Assembly: GCA_003255065.1 (NCBI GenBank)
Contig: QAOA01003350.1
Coordinates: 1-64,000, forward strand
Source: Cercis canadensis
Taxonomy: Eukaryota; Streptophyta; Magnoliopsida; Fabales; Fabaceae
Length of the DNA: 64,000 bases
Direction of reading: 5' to 3'
The notes beneath the pieces are model-generated. The model did no database searches, was not told where the DNA came from, and was given only the letters and a program-made list of their open reading frames with translations. Below are positions 52,534 through 62,297 of the stretch, piece by piece; the stretch's first letter is position 1, and the number at the start of each line of letters is the position of its first letter. The position numbers and the translations under genes are program-made.

Positions 52534-53986
52534 TGATGAACATTTTTTTTATATATTAATTAATCCCCATTTTTAACCTCTTAATCCTATTTTGGGCCTA
52601 TTTGATTAGGCTTGGGTCATATTTCATTAATTAGGTTCAAATTGGGCTTAAATGTGTTTTTCAGCATTATTAGGGTTTTGACACTATTCTGTATTTCGGG
52701 TATCTTTAGTTCTTGATGTCTAAAAATTGTGATTCTTACCTTGTAGGAAAGCTAAGAGGATTATCTACAACTTTCATTCAGACCTCCAAGGCCAATTTAG
52801 ATGTTTAGTGGGTCAAATTTAACCCGGAATTCAGAGTAGAGTTGCTACCGCTGGATCCTGACCCGCATGCAGTGTTTGGACTATAGCTTGTGTTGTACAT
52901 GTCGTATGGACTTGAAACTGGTCCAATTGGAAAGCTAAGGCGCAGGGCTTCAATTGTTATGAAGGACAATTCAACAAATTATGAAGTTAAGATGGTCTTA
53001 TTGCCTGTCGAAAATGGCTGATTAGTCCAGAGACCTATATGGACCTAGATGGACTTAAATGGGCTTAATTTCTTCAATTCAGGCCCAATTAGGCCCAAAT
53101 TGGAGCCCATTTGAAGTTGAGGTCCAGAGGTTTAAACTAGGTTAGGGGTAAATTGGGTGTGCATGAAAGTTGGGAAGTTTTAATCAAAGAAAGGAGGCAG
53201 ATGAGTTATCAATTCTAGACTAGACAGTTTTAGTTTTCTCTCTTGTATTTGCTGGAACTTATTGAACTATGGTTTTCTTCCCTCATTGGAGCTTGAATTT
53301 TATGACCATGGAGGAGTAGAACTCTTGTAACTAAATTAGACTTCTGATTAAATTCGGTTTTGTTCTTGAGATTATGTACTTAATTTGATTAAGCTTAATG
53401 CAATTTCATTTTTCATTGGATTTTGATTGTCTGGATATTTTATATGGATCATGAAGATCTTTGTGATTTATATGGATGTTTAGGTGTGAAATAGAATTTA
53501 GATTGATTAATCTTTAATTCTGTGCATGAATCATTTGAAGAATTGCTAATTGAAGTTCGGTTTTCAGATCAGCCACTAATTGCTTAATCATTGTGATTAC
53601 AAGATTAGTAATTGAATGAGGTTAATCGAATTCTAAGTGATAACTTAGTAGGAATAATTAGTCATAATTAGAGATTTCGGTTGTGATTAAACTCAATTAG
53701 CATTGCTGCATTAGGACTTAATCACTCATGTTAATCTAGGATGGATCAAACCGGTTTATGGATGAATGTCTAGCTAGGTTACGTTTTAATCAACTTAATT
53801 AATCCTATTTCAATTCTGATTTTTGCAATCTATAAATACAATTCTATTTTACAATCCCCTATTTTTAACTTGAAATTATTGATTACACATTGCATTCCTT
53901 GTGAGACAAACCCGGATTATGCCCTCTATTGCATTCTAATTAGGGGATTCGGTTTAATTTAATTGGTTAAGCGACATTTCCAATCA
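52534..53986 (+). repeat. 5' LTR of Athila element A
   Basis: 1,453 bp from 'tgatgaacat' to 'ttccaatca', followed by the primer site. It aligns with the LTR at 59351-60773 (for example 'ttatctacaactttcattca', 'catgcagtgtttgg') but with many differences, so the two belong to different elements. Confidence 0.88.
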
Positions 53987-53989
53987 AAT

Positions 53990-54009
53990 TTTGGCACCGT
54001 TGCCAGGGA
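53990..54009 (+). promoter_or_regulatory. Primer-binding site of Athila element A
   Basis: 'tttggcaccgttgccaggga' matches the Asp-tRNA-type site (tggcgccgttgccgggga) used by Athila elements with two G-to-A changes. Confidence 0.85.
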
Positions 54010-54674
54010 ATGTTAATGTTAGTTGATGATTTTAAGTTCATTGTGTGAATTCTAGTCATTTGCTTCCATTCTTCCTCTACTTCGTGTTTGTTTTTGTGTT
54101 CTTTTTTACGGTTTAGGCCACATTTGCATTACTTTTTGGCTAAGTTTTTGTTCTGTGTGAGCCCTGTGGCTATTGTTTTTCTTGCATTTTAGTTTCCCTT
54201 GATGTTTTAGGTTGTCATTGTGTGAGTTTTAGTGATTTGCTCACATTTCCCCATTGTTTTCCTTGCATTTTGGCTTGATTCACTAATTTTCGCGTGTATT
54301 GTTCCGGCCAAAATTTTTTGCTCCGATTGACCTGAAACTTGGTCAGTTGAAGGAAAAGGGACCAACAATCAATAGTCATGCCTATGGCTATGGGGTCTGC
54401 GTTTTTAAGCTAAATTTCACTGTTTTGACCACTTTTTCATTTTTTAAATATTTTTTATTTAATTTTTGAGTTCCATTTAGTCTCAGCTTTCATCCTGTGA
54501 TGGTAGAATTTTTTTTAAAAATGTTTAGATGGGTCAACTAGTGTTATTTTGGTCTCTTTTTGCCTTTGTTTAGTGCATTTTGTGTGTTTCTATTTTAGTT
54601 CAATTCTGTCACCCTGTGTGTGGTAATTCTGTTTTAGTGTGTTTTAGCATTTTGCCACTAGATGTGCATGATTT
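54010..54674 (+). other. Leader of Athila element A
   Basis: T-rich non-coding DNA up to the gag start. It is homologous to 61722-62297 in element B, and includes the empty counterpart (about 54076-54105) of the site where a hAT-type element inserted in B. Confidence 0.75.
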
Positions 54675-56606
54675 ATGACTAGGTCTTCTTGTAGTGATTT
54701 AGGTGATTTTGATTGTGAGATTGATCAAACATTTAATAGCCGAAATAGACAATCTAGGAGAAGAGTAGTCATTAATCCTGTTACTAATCTTGTGATTAAT
54801 TCTGTTGATAACATGGCTGAGCATAACATAGATCATAATGTTAATGATGCTGCCAATAGGGCTGGACATAATGATATGCATGTTAGACCTAGGACTCTTA
54901 AGGAGCTTGCTGCCCCAGATGTGACATACCAACCTTTAGGCATCCAATACCCTGAGTTAGATGCTTCTTTTGAACTCAAGTCCGGATTGATACACTTGTT
55001 GCCTAGATTTCATGGTCTTGTAGGTGAGGATCCCCATAAGCACTTGAAGGAATTCCATGTGGTTTGTTCAACAATGAAGCCACAAGGAATTTCTGAGGAG
55101 GATATTAAATTGAGGGCATTTCCTTTTTCTCTTGCGGATGCTGCAAAGGATTGGCTCTACTATCTCTCACAAGGCTCAGTGACAAATTGGAATGGGATGA
55201 AGAGACTCTTTTTGGAGAAGTTTTACCTTGCCTCTAGGACTGCTGCAATTAGAAAGGACATTTGTGGTATAAGACAGTTTCCAGGAGAGACCTTGCATGA
55301 ATACTGGGAAAGGTTCAATAGGTTGTGCGCAAGTTGTCCCCACCATCAGATTAGTGACAAACTCTTAATTCAATATTTTTATGAGGGTCTAATGCCTATG
55401 GAGAGGAGCAATATTGATTCTGCTAGTGGAGGAGCATTGGTGGATAAGACACCTGCTACAGCTAGGGATTTGATTTCTAATATGGCTGACAATTCCCAAC
55501 AGTTTAGCACTAGGTTGCATTCTGCCAATAGAGGGGTCAATGAGGTTAATGTGCACCCTGCTGACCAACAGAGGATGAAACATAGGCTTGATGAGTTAAC
55601 CTCATTGGTGAGACAATTAGCCATGGGGCAACATCAACAGCCAGCCATGCCACCAGTGCAACCAATCCGAGTTTATGGCATATGTTCTTGTTCTTCCCAT
55701 TGCACTGATGCTTGTCCTATCCTTCAAGAGGATATCTCTGCCTTCCCTAACCAAACAACAGCTGCATCCAATATTTTTCCCAACAAGCCTCAGTATTCCT
55801 AATCTCAGTACTACCAGTCTCACCAACCAAGACATGACCATTTCTCTACCACATATAACCCTGGTTAGAGAGACCATCCAAGCCTGAGATATGGCAATAA
55901 CATGCAACCACAACAGCAACCTAATCCTCAGCCTTACCAGTCATACCAAAATAGACCACCAGGCTTTCAAAACAGACAACCTTTCCATCCTGCCAACCAG
56001 CAAGCTTCCACTTCTAACCAATCTACACCTAACCTATAAGAGCTTATAAAACAATTAGCAGCCAATAACCTCCAATTCCAGCAGAGCACTGGAGCTACCA
56101 TTCAAAATTTAGAGACTCAAATTGGCCAGTTGGCTTCACCTATTAGTCAACTACAAGCTCAAGTTTCTAGTAACCTTCCTTCTCAAATAGTTCCTAATCC
56201 AAATGGGAAGAATGTGAGTGCAATCACCCTTAGGAGTGGCAAGGAAATTCCTGACCCTACCCCTGCACCTGCAGCCAACCATTCCAGCAGTGGTCAGAGC
56301 AAGCCAAATGTGCAAGATAAGCTTGTTGTTGACCCTAGCAGTTCTAACTCTAGCACTTCAGAGATGCCACAGCAGCATAAGAATACTCATTATGTTCCTC
56401 TGCCTTTCCCACAGAGAGCCCTTCAATCCAAAAAGTTGGATGAGGCAGAGAAAGAGAAGGAACTTCTGGAGACATTTAGGAGAGTTGAGATTAACATTCC
56501 ACTGTTAGAGGCAATCAAGCAGATTCCAAAGTATGCAAGGTTCCTGAAGGAGTTGTGCACTCACAAGAGGAAGTTAAAGGGCAATGAACGGGTCAATATG
56601 GGCTAG
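54675..56606 (+). pseudogene. gag: Athila A gag
   Basis: The ATG at 54675 starts 'MTRSSCSDLGDFD', and element B starts the same way (MTRSS), which supports this start. The capsid domain has 'VTYQPLGIQYPELDASFELK', 'PHKHLKEFHVVCSTM', 'LADAAKDWLYYLSQGSV' and 'IRKDICGIRQFPGETLHEYW'. 'CSCSSHCTDACP' (about 55684-55719) is a zinc-knuckle-like motif. A Gln/Pro-rich tail follows with 'KNVSAITLRSGKEI'. Stops at 55801 (TAA), 55864 (TAG), 56037 (TAA) and 56604 (TAG). Confidence 0.92.
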
Positions 56607-57804
56607 AATGTTTCTGCCCTCATTCAACCTATGCCTAAGAAGTGCCAAGATCCTGGAACTTTTACCATACCTTGTGTCATTGGAAACTGTAAGTTTGAGG
56701 ATGCTATGTTGGACCTTGGAGCTTCTATCAATGTCATGCCCAAGTCAGTTTTTCAATCACTTGGATTGGGACCCTTGCAGCCAACAGGAGTGGTGATCCA
56801 ACTAGCAAACAGAAGCAATGCATACCCTGCAAACCTGATTGAGGATGTACTAGTTCGGGTTAATGAGTTATTTTTCCCTGCTGACTTCTACATCCTAGAC
56901 ATGGAGGGTGAATCAATAAACAGCAAGAATCCAATCATCCTTGGGAGACCTTTCTTGAAGACTGCTAGAACCAAGATAGATGTCCATTCTAGAACTCTTT
57001 CAATGGAGTTTGGTGATAGTATAGTGCAGTTTAATATCCTTGATGCCATGAGATATCCCATGGAAGACCATTCTGTTTACTGCATTGATATTATTGATGA
57101 GTTAGTTGATGAGGTTGATGATAGTCTTCCCTCTGAAGCCCCTAAGTTGCTGTTCTTGGATGATTTAATTTGTTGTGACTGTGATAGTAATTCTGTTTTC
57201 TATGTTTGCTTAGGGATTACTAAATTTTTAAAGAGTAATGATTCTATCACAGAGGCTATTGAAGTAGTTGATGAAGTAGTTGATGATCTTGCAGTGGCAG
57301 TTGATGCCAAGTGTGAGGGGGAGATTTATGCACTAGAGGCTACAGCCAAGACCTTACTTCCTTCCATAGAGCAGCCACCCAAACTGGAGCTTAAACCTCT
57401 CCCTAAGCATTTGACTTATGCATTTTTAGAAGAGAATGAGCAGCTGCCAGTTATTATTGCCAAGAACCTTCAACCTGAGCAAGAGGCAAGGTTGTTGCAC
57501 ATTCTGAGAGTGAACAAGAAGGCAATTGGGTGGACACTGGTAGATAAACCTGGCATCAGTCCTTCTACCTGCATGCATAGAATTCTACTTGAGGAAGATG
57601 CTAAGGCAGTGAGGCAGCCACAAAGGAGACTCAATCCACTGATTCTAGATGTGGTCAAGAAAGAGATAACCAAGCTTCTTCAAGCTAAAATTATTTACCC
57701 AATCTCAGATAGCAAGTGGGTGAGCCCAGTGCCAATTGTTCCAAATAAGTCGGGAGTGACAGTGGTGAAGAACCAGCATGATGAGCTCATTCCCACTCGA
57801 GTTT
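56607..57804 (+). pseudogene. Athila A protease and start of reverse transcriptase
   Basis: A long open frame of 391 codons (from an internal Met at 56631). 'DAMLDLGASINVMPKSVF' is the protease site, with D-L-G-A-S: the catalytic Asp and Gly are kept. 'IILGRPFLKTARTKIDVHS' is its C-terminal block. A 130-residue acidic linker ('EVVDEVVDDLAVAVDA') leads into RT ('AIGWTLVDKPGISPSTCMHR', 'KWVSPVPIVPNKSGVTVV'). A TAG at 57804 falls where the family has an ordinary residue before 'WRVCIDYR'. Confidence 0.92.
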
Positions 57805-58529
57805 AGAATAGCTGGAGGGTCTGTATTGATTACAGACGACTTAATCAGGCTACCCGCAAGGATTATTACCCACTTCCATTTATTGATCAGATGTTGGAGC
57901 GACTGGCAGAAAAGTCTCACTATTGCTTTCTGGATGGATTCACTGGTTATTTTCAGATTCACATTGCACCGGAGGATCAGGAAAAGACCACCTTTACCTG
58001 CCCCTTCGGCACCTCTGCATACTGGCGGATGCCATTTGGTCTTTGCAATGCCCCAGGTACCTTCCAACGTTGCATGATTAGTATATTTTCTGATTTTATA
58101 GAGCATTGTATGGAGGTATTCATGGATGATTTTACTGTATATGGCTCTTCCTTTGATGACTGCCTATATAGCTTATCTAGAGTTTTGCATAGGTGTATAA
58201 AGACTAATCTTGTTCTGAATTTTGAAAAGTGTCATTTTATGGTAGAACAAGGTATAGTCCTAGGACATGTAGTCTTTAGCAAAGGCTTAGAGGTAGATCC
58301 TACTAAGATTGATGTTATTTCTTCTTTGCCTTACCCCGCATGCGTGCGGAAAGTTCGTTCATTTCTTGGTCATGCAGGATTCTACCGGCGCTTCATTTGT
58401 GATTTCAGCAAGATTGTCGTCCCGATGTCCAACCTGCTACAAAAGGATGTGGATTTCATTTTCAGCCAACTTTGCAAGGATGCATTTGATCACCTCAAGA
58501 AGGCTCTCACTTATACTCCCATCATCTGA
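57805..58529 (+). pseudogene. Athila A reverse transcriptase
   Basis: 'WRVCIDYRRLNQATRKDYYP', 'YCFLDGFTGYFQIHIAPEDQ', 'WRMPFGLCNAPGTFQRCM', catalytic 'VFMDDFTVYG' (the usual Athila form of YxDD), 'NFEKCHFMVEQGIVLGHVV' and 'RSFLGHAGFYRRFICDFSKI' appear in order with no internal stop until TGA at 58527. The catalytic residues are intact. Confidence 0.93.
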
Positions 58530-59350
58530 CCTCCCGACTGGACGCTGCCATTTGAGTTGATGTGTGATGCATCCAACTACGCAGTGGGAGCAGTCCTTGC
58601 CCAGAGGGTTTGTAAGGCTCATCATGTGATTTACTATGCCTCGAGGACACTTGATTCTGCCCAAGCGAACTACACCACAACCGAGAAAGAGCTTTTAGCA
58701 ATTGTCTTTGCTTTAGATAAATTTAGATCTTACTTGCTTTGTTCTCATGTGGTGATTTTTTCTAACCATGCAGCACTCAAGTTCCTCCTGAAGAAACCAG
58801 ATGCCAAACCCAGATTGATCAGATGGATGCTCCTTCTCCAAGAGTTCAACATTGAGATTAAAGATAGGAGTGGAGTAGAGAATGTGGTTACTGACCACCT
58901 GAGCCGAATCGAGAGAGATTCTGATGAGCAGTTTCCCATTCAGGATTCATTCCCTGACGAGCAGCTTTTAGGGCTGCATGGTGAGTTTCCCTGGTTTGCT
59001 GATATTGTTAATTATCTGGTTGCTCATGCTTTGCCTGCACACCTCACACGTGCACAGATTGATAAATTTAAGAGTGAGGCTAAATATTATGTGTGGGATG
59101 ATCCTTATTTGTGGAGATTCTGTAGTGATCAGATAATTAGGAGATGTGTGCCTAACCATGAATTCCATTATGTGCTTACTTTTTGTCATTCCTATGCCTG
59201 TGGAGGCCATTTTGGTCCTCAGAGAACAGCTAGGAAAGTATTAGATTCTGGTTTATATTGGTCCACTTTGTTTCAAGATGCATATGCCTTTTGTAAATCT
59301 TGTGAGCAATGCTAAAAATTAGGGAATATAACTCGTAGGAATAAGATGCC
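58530..59350 (+). pseudogene. Athila A RNase H and truncated integrase
   Basis: RNase H: 'FELMCDASNYAVGAVLAQR', 'YASRTLDSAQANYTTTEKEL', then 'VIFSNHAALKFLL', where the family has T-D-H (Asp to Asn, GAC to AAC), which should damage catalysis. 'NVVTDHLSRIE' ends the domain. The integrase zinc domain follows ('SYACGGHFGPQRTARKVLDS', 'CKSCEQC'), then a TAA (59313) and 'GNITRRNKMP'. The sequence is cut at 59350 by LTR B. Confidence 0.92.
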
Positions 59351-60773
59351 TGATGAACACACTTTTTATACAATTGTTATCCCTCATATTTAGTCTTTTA
59401 AACCTCTTTTGGGCTTAATTGAGTAGACTTGAACCTCATTTTATGACTTTGGATCCAATTGTGCCTAATTGCATTTTTCAGCAATACTGAGCATTTTATG
59501 CTGTCTCTGTGTTTCATGCATATCTTTAGTTCTGAATGTCTAAAAATTCCGAATCATACCTTGTAGGAAAGCTGAGAGAATTATCTACAACTTTCATTCA
59601 GGGCTCCAAAGCCAATTCAGACGTCCAGAAGGTCATATGCAGCCTGGAAGCCAGAGAAGACATGCTGTCGTAGGATCCTGACCTACATGCAGTGTTTGGG
59701 CCATAACTTGAGCTGTACATGTCAAATATACTTGAAACTGGTCCGACTGGAAAGCTAACAGACAGAGCTTCAATTGTTATGAAGACCGGTTCACCAGATT
59801 TTATATTTTAGATGGTCTTATTTGCTATCGAAGTTGGCTGATGGTTCCAGAAACCTATTGGCACTTAAATGGGCCTAACTTCCTCATGACAAGTCCAAAT
59901 GAGTCCAAACCAAAGCCTAATGAAAGCTAAGGCCCATGGGAATAAGTGTGCCCTAAGAGAAATTTGGGTGTGCATGTAATTTTGGAGGTCTATATGTTCA
60001 AGAGGAGGCAGCCGAATTTCATATTAGACACTTAGGATATTTTAGATAGCTTTTAAAGTTTTCTTAGTCTTTAAGTTTTCTCTCTAGATATTTTGTAAGA
60101 ACTTGGCTTCTCTTGTTCATGAAGGGCTAAATACTCCAATCAATCCAGGTTTTGGCTATTCTGATTATTGATTTTGAGATTATGCTTTGTTGTTATTCAT
60201 TTAGTTGTTAATCAAGTTCTTTCAATCCTCTGAAATATTTTGTTTGAATTGCTTAATTCGGATTTGAATTTTCATATTCTGTTTGCATGTGATAAAAGAA
60301 GATTGTATGGTTAATTAATGGTTCTAAGCTTTTGGACGGATTAATTACCCTTGGCTGGATTTTGGACTTAGGTTAAATTGGACTTGAATGTTTGCTTAAT
60401 TCATTGAGTCTCCTGTTGATCCGAATTCTGGTTGCTTAACCAGTGGACATCCATAGAACACTGAGAGGCTTCTTGATGTTTTCTAAGGCTAAGAACATGG
60501 TTAATAATTGAATAGATCATTGAAAATCAATGATGGATTAAAATCAGAATCAGTTAAGACTTGGATTGATTGTTTTCTCTAAAAAGTTTACCACTTACAA
60601 TTAATTTCTGTAAAACACTTGAACAAACAAAATCCTCATGTTGATATGTTTCTAAATATGATTCACTACTTAGAATAATCCTTAAGTTCGACTTAGGGCT
60701 GCCTTATGCTACAAGTAGCTTAGGTAACCGACCTTAAACTTTAACTAATTTGAGGAGCTTCGGCAGCTCATCA
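59351..60773 (+). repeat. 5' LTR of Athila element B
   Basis: 1,423 bp from 'tgatgaacacac' to 'cagctcatca'. It is followed at 60776-60796 by the primer-binding site 'tttagtgccgctgccgggga', a variant of the Asp-tRNA-type site. The presence of this site shows it is a 5' LTR and not the 3' LTR of A. Confidence 0.88.
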
Positions 60774-60775
60774 AA

Positions 60776-60796
60776 TTTTAGTGCCGCTGCCGGGGA
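60776..60796 (+). promoter_or_regulatory. Primer-binding site of Athila element B
   Basis: 'tttagtgccgctgccgggga' follows the LTR end with the same two-to-three base spacing as in element A. Confidence 0.8.
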
Positions 60797-60868
60797 TTAT
60801 TCTTGTTTTGAATCAATATTATTAGTAGTAAAACTGACTTTTAACTTCCCCTTAATTCACCCTACTTG

Positions 60869-61721
60869 TGTGTGAGTAGGGATGGCAATTTGCCCCAGAC
60901 CCGATGGGGCCCCGGTTTTTTTACCCGTTCGGGTATGGGTATGGGGCAGAAAAATGGGTATGGAGATGGGGATGGGTAATTTTATGGGTAATTTGATAGG
61001 GGCGGGTCTAGGGATGGGGAAGCCCTACCCCACCCCACCCCGCCCCGCACTGTATATATATATATATATATATAATACATTACATAAATTTTTTTAAAAA
61101 AATTTCTTCACAAAATGGCGTCATTATGGCCTAAGGTTTTCTCACACTAAATCACCAACACACTGACCTAACCCTTCCTCCCTCAGTCCCTCGACCTTGA
61201 GTTCCATTTTCCCCAAACCTATATTTTTTTTCTTTTTTTTTTTTTGGTCTTGTAGAATATGGAGAGTGGTTCAACTTCAACCAACATTAGAACTTCATAA
61301 ATTGTACTTATTTTAATTGCTTGGAGCCTTTTGTACTTATTATGATTTCTTATTGACTTTTATAATTGTTTAAGAACAATTTTTTATAATTTTGTTTGAA
61401 TATTATTTATGTTATTGTTGTTGTTTGAAGATATCTTGAATTCTTGATGATGTTATTTGAGCATTATTTATATTATCTTATTCGATTAAAGTTGAATTTC
61501 AATTAGAAATCGTGATCGATAGATTAAACTTATAAATTGTGTATATTTAAAAAAAGTATGGTTGTATGGGTAAATGGGGCGGGGCATGGGGCAGATGGAG
61601 ATTTAGTGGGGCGGGGATGGGGATGCTGAAAAATCCCTGTCGGGGATGGGGCATCCCCATGCCCTTCAGGGATGGGGACGGGGACTGCTTGCCTCGCCCC
61701 ATTGCCATCCCTATGTGTGAG
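60869..61721. repeat. 8-bp target-site duplication flanking the hAT-type element
   Basis: 'tgtgtgag' occurs at 60869-60876 directly before the left terminus and at 61714-61721 directly after the right terminus. Eight bases is the hAT-superfamily signature. Confidence 0.92.
60877..61713 (+). mobile_element. Short non-autonomous hAT-type element (837 bp)
   Basis: The terminal inverted repeats 'tagggatggcaat' and 'attgccatcccta' are perfect over 13 bases. The 'ggggatgggga' and 'ccccgcccc' blocks just inside both ends can pair as an extended imperfect inverted repeat. An (AT)n run is at about 61056-61074. There is no transposase frame. It is an internal-deletion relative of the element at 12183-14466, sharing both ends but lacking its middle. 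It sits in the leader of element B. Confidence 0.92.
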
Positions 61722-62297
61722 TTTGTGTTCTTTTTAGGGTTTTGACCACGTTTTCATTACTTTTTGGCCAAGTATCTATTCTGTGTGAGGCCAGTGGCCA
61801 TTGTTTTTCTAGCTTTGAAGTTTCCTTATATGTTTTAGGTTGTCATTGAGTGAATTCTAGCCATTTGGATCATTTCCCCCTTGTTTTTCCTTCGGTTTGG
61901 CTTGATTTAGTGATTTTCGGGTGCACTGTTCCAGCCAAAATTTTTTGCTCCAATTGACCTGAAACTTGGTCAGTTGAAGGAAAAAGGGGCTAACAATCAA
62001 CAGTCACAAGGTTGTGTGATTTGCATTTATAAGCCAAATTCCACTGTTTTGACCACTTTTCCATTTTTTAAAGATTTTTTATTTGATTTTTGAGTTCTAT
62101 TTTCATCCACCTTTCGTCCTGTGGTGGTAGAAAAATTTTTAAAAATGTTTAGATACATTTTTTAGTCTTATTTTGGTGTCTTTTTGCCTTTGTTTTGTGT
62201 TTTTGGTGTGTTTCGGTTTTAGCTACATTTTGTCAGTTTTGTATGTTTTTGTGTATTGTGGTGTGTTTAGGCATCTAGCTACTGATTTTTATGGTGT
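61722..62297 (+). other. Leader of Athila element B (after the hAT insertion)
   Basis: T-rich non-coding DNA homologous to the leader of element A. No other feature seen. Confidence 0.75.

Larger units (their letters stand above)
52534..59350 (+). mobile_element. Athila-like Gypsy element A (interrupted by element B)
   Basis: 5' LTR 52534-53986, an Asp-tRNA-type primer site, leader, gag, protease, RT, RNase H and the integrase zinc region, in one orientation. Integrase breaks off at 59350 exactly where the LTR of a second Athila element starts, so the rest of A should follow beyond the window. Gag-pol is long and readable apart from six point-like stops, so A is younger than C. Confidence 0.9.

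Noticed and set aside
59351..60773. 3' LTR of Athila element A
   Set aside because: It is followed by a primer-binding site and a gag leader, differs substantially from A's 5' LTR, and begins inside A's integrase, so it is the 5' LTR of a second element.
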